From an archaeon (GTDB lineage Archaea > Asgardarchaeota > Hermodarchaeia > Hermodarchaeales > Hermodarchaeaceae): a stretch of 13,197 nucleotides of DNA. Shown here one piece after another: positions 1-5,117 of this stretch; position 1 is the stretch's first letter, and every line of letters begins with the position of its first letter. The position numbers and the translations under genes were made by a program. Below the pieces are notes generated by a model, which saw only the letters and a list, made by a program, of their open reading frames with translations, was not told the DNA's origin and did no database searches. The stretch lies in NCBI GenBank assembly GCA_016550415.1, contig JABXGU010000792.1, forward strand, positions 1 through 13,197, in the 5' to 3' direction.

Positions 1-548
1 TCAACCTCGACGAGATGGAGAAAATCGTCAAACGGGCAGGGTCAGGTAACAGTCTGGAACTCGGTATCGATCATGAAAGAAACCAACTTAAAATAACACT
101 TGAAGGTCGAACCCGTCGAAGTTTCAGCATTGCTATGATTGATTTGAGTATCGAACGTCCACCAACACTGACCATCGAGTTTGACGTGATGATCAAGATT
201 ACTGCTGACACTCTAAAGGAAATCATTCAAGATGCCGATGTTATTAGCGATTTCATAGCCCTTGATGCAACGGATGACACACTGACTTTTTCTGCACGAG
301 GAGATACAGGCGACCTAAAAGTGAGTATTGGCAAGGACCAAGAAGCACTCCTTGAATACAATGTTAAGAAACCAGCCAGATCTCTGTATGCGCTTGAATA
401 CATGAACGATATGATGAAAGCAGTAGCTGCCTCAGATACTGTGCAAATGGAGTTTGGAAAGGGCACACCAGCCAAACTGCTCTTTGCAGTAAGTGGTGGT
501 GGACATATCACCTACTATCTTGCTCCACGTGTTGAGGAGGACTTCTAA
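1..548 (+). CDS. pcn: DNA polymerase sliding clamp PCNA (5' partial)
   Basis: This is the archaeal/eukaryotic-type sliding clamp, a homotrimeric ring that holds DNA polymerase, ligase, FEN1 and other enzymes on DNA. The reading frame is open from base 3 and enters from upstream with NLDEMEKIVKRA, which fits the end of PCNA domain I. About 70 N-terminal residues are therefore outside the window, and the ATG at 15 is internal. Visible are the domain linker, the interdomain connecting-loop region, and domain II, ending in the typical C-terminal strand (ITYYLAPRVEEDF). The family is usually about 245 residues, which agrees with 182 visible. It is the first visible gene of a replication/translation cluster, and priL follows after 35 bases. 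No truncation or frameshift is seen apart from the window edge. Confidence 0.95.
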   Translation, partial: NLDEMEKIVKRAGSGNSLELGIDHERNQLKITLEGRTRRSFSIAMIDLSIERPPTLTIEFDVMIKITADTLKEIIQDADVISDFIALDATDDTLTFSARGDTGDLKVSIGKDQEALLEYNVKKPARSLYALEYMNDMMKAVAASDTVQMEFGKGTPAKLLFAVSGGGHITYYLAPRVEEDF

Positions 549-583
549 AAATCTTGAAAAAAGCGCTGTATTAGGAAAGGAAA

Positions 584-1627
584 ATGTCAGAGGAACCTTC
601 AATCCGTGAAGCAGCCAAATACCCTTGGTCCAAGGCCGCCCGTGATTTACTAAAGACTTTGGATGTCTCCTTAAGCGAAATAGACAAAAATTCGCGTGTT
701 CTACAACGAGCAAAGCAGCGTCTTTTGAGTTCAATGGATACCAAATCTAGAAGCCAGATTTTTGAAGAAGATGTAGATGAATATATTGAACTCACAAGCT
801 TCTTTGTTTCTAAAGCAATTATTGATGCAGTTGGAAGTATGTTTCTTCGACGACGATGGGCGACAGCGGAAGCTAAGAGAGCTGAGCATTTTCTTCACAA
901 GGAATCAGATGCAAAACTAGCTTCTATAGCAAAACGTGAATTTGAATGGAAACTAAATTCGAAAACAACCCATATCGCTGGTCGAGTATTTTCACATAGT
1001 CTCCATTTTGCAAATTATCTTTCTGGAGCTGCAAGCTTTCATGAACGTGAATGGAAACTTGTCAATAAACGGTTGAATGATGGACTAGTACTGCTGCGCA
1101 AAGGCGAAACTGCAAGAGTCCTAAGTGCTGCAGTTGAAAAACTATTACTCAGAGATATCAAGAAGGTGAAAGCTTCCTTCCCAGAGAATATTCAACAGGT
1201 CTATGAAGAGATTGAAGCCTTGGTGCGAAGCCGCACAGACCGCATGAAACAGGAATTAACTGGCGAAATTGTACCAGACGCCTATCCGCCCTGCATGAAG
1301 GTTCTCTTAGCGGATATGATGGAAAGCAAACCACTATCTCATATTGCTCGGTTCGCAATCACTGCCTTCCTGCTAAATGTGGGGATGGACGTCGACTCTA
1401 TCCTAGAGCTCTTCATGAAAGCTCCAGATTTCCGTGAAGATCTTGCACGATACCAAATCGAACACATTGCAGGTCAACGAGGAAGCACTGCCTATACCTC
1501 ACCTGGCTGCCCCTACATGGTATCAGTTCGACTCTGCGTTAATAAAGATAAATTATGCGAACAAATTCGACACCCACTGAGTTATTATCGTAGGAGGAAA
1601 TGGCTATCGAAACAGAAACGTTCCTGA
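584..1627 (+). CDS. priL: DNA primase large subunit PriL
   Basis: This is the large (regulatory, iron-sulfur) subunit of the archaeo-eukaryotic primase. It partners PriS and helps RNA primer initiation and length control. The 347-residue product has a helical N-terminal region and a C-terminal domain with the four-cysteine 4Fe-4S signature. Its cysteines are C237 (context YPPCMK), C309 (SPGCPY), C318 (RLCV) and C325 (LCEQIRHPLSYY); the last also shows the conserved HPL. The ATG at 584 has a purine-rich site (AGGAAAGG) just upstream. The 3' end overlaps the priS start by 28 bases, so the two subunits are probably translationally coupled and made in equal amounts. The length is normal for archaeal PriL and no oddity was seen. 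Confidence 0.94.
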   Translation: MSEEPSIREAAKYPWSKAARDLLKTLDVSLSEIDKNSRVLQRAKQRLLSSMDTKSRSQIFEEDVDEYIELTSFFVSKAIIDAVGSMFLRRRWATAEAKRAEHFLHKESDAKLASIAKREFEWKLNSKTTHIAGRVFSHSLHFANYLSGAASFHEREWKLVNKRLNDGLVLLRKGETARVLSAAVEKLLLRDIKKVKASFPENIQQVYEEIEALVRSRTDRMKQELTGEIVPDAYPPCMKVLLADMMESKPLSHIARFAITAFLLNVGMDVDSILELFMKAPDFREDLARYQIEHIAGQRGSTAYTSPGCPYMVSVRLCVNKDKLCEQIRHPLSYYRRRKWLSKQKRS

Positions 1628-2832
1628 AAAATCAGTTCGCCAATTATTATCGCCAAAATGGGCAAGCTCTTTTTTCACCACGTGGTTTTGAGGAACGAGA
1701 ATTCGCATTTTTTTGGTTTTCACGTTCAGGTGCACTTCGACATCTTGGATTCACTGACACTAAAGAGTTAGGCAATTTCATGGCTAATGAAGGTCCAGCT
1801 CATGCCTTTTACTCTGCTGCCTATTATGAAGCACCAGATGCTCCGCAAATGCCTTTGAAGGGATGGCAAGGTGCTGACCTAATATTTGATATCGATGCTG
1901 ACCATTTCGACCTTCCCTGCCAAAAAATACATGACAGTTGGTGGTGCCTTGAATGCAATCATCAAGGAACAGGGCATCGCCCAGAAACATGCCCAAAATG
2001 TAGTTCTCCTCGACTACAGGATCAGAAATGGCTTTGTGATAAATGCCTTGAGGCAGCAAAGGAAGAGACAATTAAAGTAATTGAGAACTTTCTAATCCCT
2101 GACTTTGGCATTTCCCAATCTAATCTCCTTATCGTCTTCTCAGGGCATCGAGGATATCACATCCATTGTTATAATGAAGAAGTACGCACTTTATCATCAC
2201 CAGGGCGACGTGAGATTGTAGATTATATTACAGGCACAGGTATTGAGCTCAAATTTCATGGGTTAATAGATGACACTTACGGTCTTCCAAGGGGACCCGA
2301 CATTCGCTCTCCTGGATGGGAAAGAAAACTTGCTCAGGGAATACTAACTCTTTTTCAGAACCCAGAACAACTTAAGGAGATATCTGGTCTTAATTCAAGG
2401 CAGCGAAGAGTCTTGACAAGCAATGCACCGACAATTCTTAAGTCCCTCCAAGCGAAAACACCAAGATATTCCACACCCAAAGGCATCAGGTTTGGAACAT
2501 GGAGTACTATAGCCCAACATATTGTAGCTAAAACAAGTGTAGCAATAGATGAACCAGTTACTACCGACATACACCGTCTAATCCGTCTTCCTGGCTCACT
2601 CCACGGTAAAACTGGCTTTCTTGTCAAATGCCTAGATTATTCTTCCCTTGACGCCTTTGATCCCTTTCAGCAAGCTCAGGTTTTTAAAGGTCGAGCTAGG
2701 GTTTTCGTAGAAAAATCACCTGCTTTCAAATTAGGTGGCATTCAATACGCATCTATGAATAAAGAAAAGAAGGAGCTGCCACTGTCTGTAGCCATGTTCC
2801 TACTATGCAAGGGTGTAGCAACAATCACTTAG
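1600..2832 (+). CDS. priS: DNA primase catalytic small subunit PriS
   Basis: This is the catalytic subunit of the archaeo-eukaryotic primase and makes RNA/DNA primers at the fork. The catalytic metal-binding aspartates lie in LIFDIDADH (D97 and D99). The nucleotide-binding motif SGHRGYH is at residues 181-187. A zinc-binding insertion lies between them: CLECNH, CPKC and CDKC at roughly residues 117-150. The later conserved IHRLIRLPGSLHGKTG is also present. At 410 residues it is somewhat longer than many archaeal PriS. The ATG at 1600 has a strong Shine-Dalgarno (TAGGAGGAA, about 1590-1598) inside the end of priL, which fixes the start. The GINS gene follows after 19 bases. Primase and GINS in one transcript fits assembly of the priming machinery with the CMG helicase. 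Confidence 0.95.
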   Translation: MAIETETFLKNQFANYYRQNGQALFSPRGFEEREFAFFWFSRSGALRHLGFTDTKELGNFMANEGPAHAFYSAAYYEAPDAPQMPLKGWQGADLIFDIDADHFDLPCQKIHDSWWCLECNHQGTGHRPETCPKCSSPRLQDQKWLCDKCLEAAKEETIKVIENFLIPDFGISQSNLLIVFSGHRGYHIHCYNEEVRTLSSPGRREIVDYITGTGIELKFHGLIDDTYGLPRGPDIRSPGWERKLAQGILTLFQNPEQLKEISGLNSRQRRVLTSNAPTILKSLQAKTPRYSTPKGIRFGTWSTIAQHIVAKTSVAIDEPVTTDIHRLIRLPGSLHGKTGFLVKCLDYSSLDAFDPFQQAQVFKGRARVFVEKSPAFKLGGIQYASMNKEKKELPLSVAMFLLCKGVATIT

Positions 2833-2851
2833 TGAAGGAGAGTCAACTAAA

Positions 2852-3400
2852 ATGTATTCGAAACTTTTAGAACTGTGGAAACGGGAACGCAAAAATCCTG
2901 AATTACTCCCACTCCGTGACTCGTTCTTACAGGAACTACGGGTTCATATTGAACAAATACTCACTGCTACTCAAGCAGAGAATGGAAACGAGATTCAACG
3001 TCAAATCAGCAAGTCTGAGCTGACAAATCTTAGGTTTATGTTAACAAGTCTGCTCCAAAGGCGTATTGAAAAAATGCTCAAAATGCTTCTTGCATCTACA
3101 CCCATCGATTATGATCTTCTGTCTCGACAAGAACGTAGATTTATTGAACAAGTGTCGAGAAATATGCGTACAGCCCTTTTAGTAGAGGAGGACCTCTTTG
3201 CCCCATTAGATGCTGAATCCTCATCAGGGTTCCTACTCATCCGATTCCTCGAAGAATGCCCAGAACTTGTTGGAGCTGATATGAAGACATATGGTCCATT
3301 CAGAGCGGATGACTTGGCGACACTTCCTTTGGAGAATGCCAGGATGCTAATACGAAGGAATACAGCAGAAGCTGTCAATTTTAAACGTGCGAATCCCTGA
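2852..3400 (+). CDS. GINS complex subunit, Gins15/Gins51 type
   Basis: This is a subunit of the archaeal GINS complex, which joins MCM and GAN/Cdc45 to form the replicative helicase. The 182-residue product has a helical A-domain (about 1-120) followed by a small C-terminal B-domain (about 125-175: FLLIRFLEECPELVGADMK, then YGPFRADDLATLPLENA). The A-then-B order is that of the Sld5/Psf1 (Gins51) side of the family. The start has a good ribosome site (AAGGAGAG). The length is normal for the family. Oddly, the same frame stays open after the TGA stop (3398-3400) up to a TAA at 3536-3538 and encodes a second, diverged B-domain, listed separately. Either the gene ends here in the normal way, or an originally longer two-B-domain protein has been cut. 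Confidence 0.88.
   Translation: MYSKLLELWKRERKNPELLPLRDSFLQELRVHIEQILTATQAENGNEIQRQISKSELTNLRFMLTSLLQRRIEKMLKMLLASTPIDYDLLSRQERRFIEQVSRNMRTALLVEEDLFAPLDAESSSGFLLIRFLEECPELVGADMKTYGPFRADDLATLPLENARMLIRRNTAEAVNFKRANP
3299..3341 (+). repeat. 43-base direct repeat, copy 1 (inside GINS B-domain)
   Basis: Begins TTCAGAGCGGATGACTTGG and ends GGAGAATGCCA. It is identical base for base to 3446-3488 and encodes FRADDLATLPLENA in both places. Confidence 0.97.
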
Positions 3401-3538
3401 CTACCAAGAGTTTTGTCAACGACAGATTTAAGAATCAAAGGTTTCTTCAGAGCGGATGACTTGGCGACACTTCCTTTGGAGAATGCCATTGTGACGATTC
3501 GAAGAAGAGTTGCGGAGCCAATCCTCACAGGAGCTTAA
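3401..3538 (+). pseudogene. Second GINS B-domain copy, in frame behind the TGA stop
   Basis: This is an open stretch of 45 codons plus a TAA, in the same frame as GINS and separated from it only by the TGA at 3398-3400. It reads LPRVLSTTDLRIKGFFRADD and continues LATLPLENAIVTIRRRVAEP. It aligns with the GINS B-domain at a shift of exactly 49 codons (147 bases), about the size of one B-domain. The central 43 bases are identical in both copies, while the flanks differ at about half of positions. The TAA lies four bases before the rpl44e ATG, and the rpl44e ribosome site lies inside its last codons, as expected if this was once the true end of the gene. No good independent start is seen. It could be a decayed duplication, an extension reached only by readthrough, or a base-call error at the TGA. 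Confidence 0.7.
3446..3488 (+). repeat. 43-base direct repeat, copy 2 (downstream of GINS stop)
   Basis: Perfect copy of 3299-3341, offset by 147 bases (49 codons) and in the same reading frame. The sequence on both sides of the core has diverged strongly from copy 1. Confidence 0.97.
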
Positions 3539-3542
3539 AGAA

Positions 3543-3818
3543 ATGAAAGCCCCAAAGGTAATGAAATCCTATTGTGCACGATGTAAAAAGCATACTGAGC
3601 ACACACTCAGCCTTTACAAGAAAGGTCGTGAGCGTGCAATGTCTGCTGGTCTACGTCGATATGACAGGAAAAAATCTGGTTATGGCTCTCAACCCAAACC
3701 AATCCAGAAAAGGTTCTCCAAGGTTACTAAAAAACAATCACTTCGGTTGAAATGCAAAGAATGTGGACATGTCACAGTCCGTAAAGGTCTGAGACTAAAG
3801 AAGCTTGAACTTGTTTAG
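3543..3818 (+). CDS. rpl44e: 50S ribosomal protein L44e
   Basis: This is large-subunit ribosomal protein eL42 (L44e/L36a family), which lies near the E site. The 91-residue basic protein starts MKAPKVMKSYCARCKKHTEH and carries a split zinc ribbon, C11-x2-C14 and C71-x2-C74 (LKCKECGH). The start at ATG 3543 is chosen because AGGAG (3529-3533) lies eight bases upstream and because family members begin this way. The frame is open further upstream from a TTG at 3510, but that would add unrelated residues. The family is usually 90-96 residues. rps27e follows after 18 bases; the L44e-S27e-aIF2-alpha-Nop10 order is a conserved archaeal string. Confidence 0.95.
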   Translation: MKAPKVMKSYCARCKKHTEHTLSLYKKGRERAMSAGLRRYDRKKSGYGSQPKPIQKRFSKVTKKQSLRLKCKECGHVTVRKGLRLKKLELV

Positions 3819-3836
3819 AAATAGGAGAGTAATTTA

Positions 3837-4034
3837 ATGTTCAAACAAAAAAACCAAATCCCCGAACCTAAATCACGATTCCTCCTTGTGAAGTGTAAAG
3901 AATGCGAGCATGAACAAGTAGTATTCGGGAATGCTACACGGGCAGTCGTCTGTGAAGCGTGTGGAAAAGCACTCACTGAACCAACTGGCGGCAAAGCCCG
4001 CATCCTCGGTGAAATACTTTCCGTCTTGGGATAG
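3837..4034 (+). CDS. rps27e: 30S ribosomal protein S27e
   Basis: This is small-subunit ribosomal protein eS27, a zinc-ribbon protein. The 65-residue product starts MFKQKNQIPEPKSRFLLVKC and carries C20-x2-C23 and C39-x2-C42. It ends with the typical GGKARILGEILSVLG, close to the family consensus GGKAxIxGxIxxxL. The ATG is preceded by AGGAGAG (about 3823-3829). It sits directly behind rpl44e in the conserved ribosomal/translation string. The length is normal and nothing unusual was seen. Confidence 0.95.
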   Translation: MFKQKNQIPEPKSRFLLVKCKECEHEQVVFGNATRAVVCEACGKALTEPTGGKARILGEILSVLG

Positions 4035-4081
4035 CTTGCTTATTCTGTCAAGTTTTGCACCAATTTCAGAATGTGACCCCT

Positions 4082-4888
4082 ATGACAGAGGAAAGTGGTA
4101 AACGTAGATCATCCAAAGCTAGCCTTCCAGAGGTTGGTGACCTTGTTGTAGCAACTGTAACGCGGATTACCGCTCACGGTGCCTACGCAAGTCTTGATGA
4201 ATTTAAGGGGCACGAATGTTTTATTCATATCTCAGAGATTGCTTCAACATGGGTTCGAAATATCCGAAACTTCGTCCGTGAAAACCAGAAAATCGTCGCA
4301 AAGGTTCTGCGCGTTGATGCACGGAGAGGACAGGTGGATATGTCACTGCGCCGTGTCACCAAAGAGCAGAGTCGAATGAAAATCCAGGAATGGAAACGCG
4401 CTCAACGTGGTATCAAACTCCTATCACTAGCAGCAGAAAAGATGGATAAAACCCTTGATGAAGCCCAAGAAATTGCTGGTAAACCAATAACACAACATTT
4501 CACAGATATACTCGAAGCTCTTGAAAAGGCCAAGGAAGCAGGACCTAAAATATTAACAGCCATCGGCGTGCCAAAGAAATGGGCGGAGTATCTTCATGAA
4601 CTTGCATTAGCTCATGTGATAGTTCGAGAAGTCAGCGTTGAAAAAACACTAAAGCTGGTCTGTCTAAGTAAGGAAGGAGTGGAGGGTGTAAGAAAGGCTC
4701 TTCTTGCTGCTGAAAAAATTGTGGGTCCAAATGGTGGCGAAGTTTTTCTTGAAGGTGCGCCTCGATACCGGGTTCGTGTGAAAGCGAAAAATTACAAATT
4801 AGCAGAAGAAATCCTTGACCGTGCCATCACAGAAAGTCTGAAGGTTATCAAGGCTTGTGGTGGCGAAGGGCAAGTCGCAACAAGCTAA
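4082..4888 (+). CDS. eif2a: Translation initiation factor aIF2 subunit alpha
   Basis: This is the alpha subunit of the heterotrimeric aIF2, which brings initiator Met-tRNA to the ribosome. The product has about 268 residues. An N-terminal S1/OB domain (about 12-85) contains VGDLVVATVTRITAHGAYAS, then FIHISEIASTWVRNIRNFV, the classic S1 and loop signature. A helical middle domain (about 90-170) and a C-terminal alpha/beta domain that contacts the gamma subunit (about 175-260) follow. The start is uncertain. ATG 4082 gives the family-like N-terminus but has no clear Shine-Dalgarno. An in-frame GTG at 4073 and a TTG at 4055 are open alternatives that would only add a short, poorly conserved stretch. 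Its 3' end overlaps the open frame of nop10. Confidence 0.94.
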   Translation: MTEESGKRRSSKASLPEVGDLVVATVTRITAHGAYASLDEFKGHECFIHISEIASTWVRNIRNFVRENQKIVAKVLRVDARRGQVDMSLRRVTKEQSRMKIQEWKRAQRGIKLLSLAAEKMDKTLDEAQEIAGKPITQHFTDILEALEKAKEAGPKILTAIGVPKKWAEYLHELALAHVIVREVSVEKTLKLVCLSKEGVEGVRKALLAAEKIVGPNGGEVFLEGAPRYRVRVKAKNYKLAEEILDRAITESLKVIKACGGEGQVATS

Positions 4889-5117
4889 TAAAATTCCATT
4901 TTTGGAGGCTCATACAATCCCTCGGCTAATTAAGAAATGCCCACAATGTGGTCAATATACAATGGACCCAAACAAATGCCCTAGTTGTGGTGCACCTGTC
5001 GTGAGTGCTCATCCACCCCGTTTCTCCATCGAAGATCGCTACGGTAAGTACCGTCGCGCAATGAAGAAATCACTACTTGCAGAAGAAGATATTGAGGGTG
5101 ACAAGGAAGCCTCATAA
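4857..5117 (+). CDS. nop10: H/ACA ribonucleoprotein component Nop10
   Basis: Nop10 is the small zinc-ribbon protein of archaeal H/ACA RNPs, which make pseudouridine in rRNA together with Cbf5, Gar1 and L7Ae. The core reads PRLIKKCPQCGQYTMD, then CPSCG, then HPPRFSIEDRYGKYRRA, matching the family throughout; the two CxxC pairs bind zinc. The start is a puzzle. Family members begin a few residues before the first CxxC, where this gene has ATC (4917-4919), eight bases after a strong GGAGG (4904-4908). The only standard starts are GTG codons at 4857 and 4860, which lie inside aIF2-alpha and would add about 20 residues. The coordinates use the standard codon. The 3' end is overlapped on the other strand by aglB. 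Confidence 0.9.
   Translation: MVAKGKSQQANKIPFLEAHTIPRLIKKCPQCGQYTMDPNKCPSCGAPVVSAHPPRFSIEDRYGKYRRAMKKSLLAEEDIEGDKEAS
4904..4919 (+). promoter_or_regulatory. Strong ribosome-binding site facing an ATC codon at nop10
   Basis: GGAGG at 4904-4908 lies after the aIF2-alpha stop (4886-4888) and eight bases before ATC 4917-4919. This is the normal spacing for archaeal translation starts. The ATC is in the nop10 frame, exactly where the family's initiator methionine is expected. No ATG, GTG or TTG follows at this spacing. Confidence 0.55.

Noticed and set aside
227..795. Several minus-strand frames opposite pcn and priL
   Set aside because: No recognisable domains, no ribosome sites, and they overlap well-identified genes on the other strand.
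3398..3400. TGA as selenocysteine in GINS
   Set aside because: No redox context, no SECIS-like hairpin seen nearby, and GINS proteins have no selenocysteine. A simple stop, readthrough or read error is more likely.
3109..3528. 139-codon minus-strand frame with an internally repeated peptide
   Set aside because: The repeat is only the antisense of the GINS 43-base duplication; there is no ribosome site and it runs opposite a real operon.
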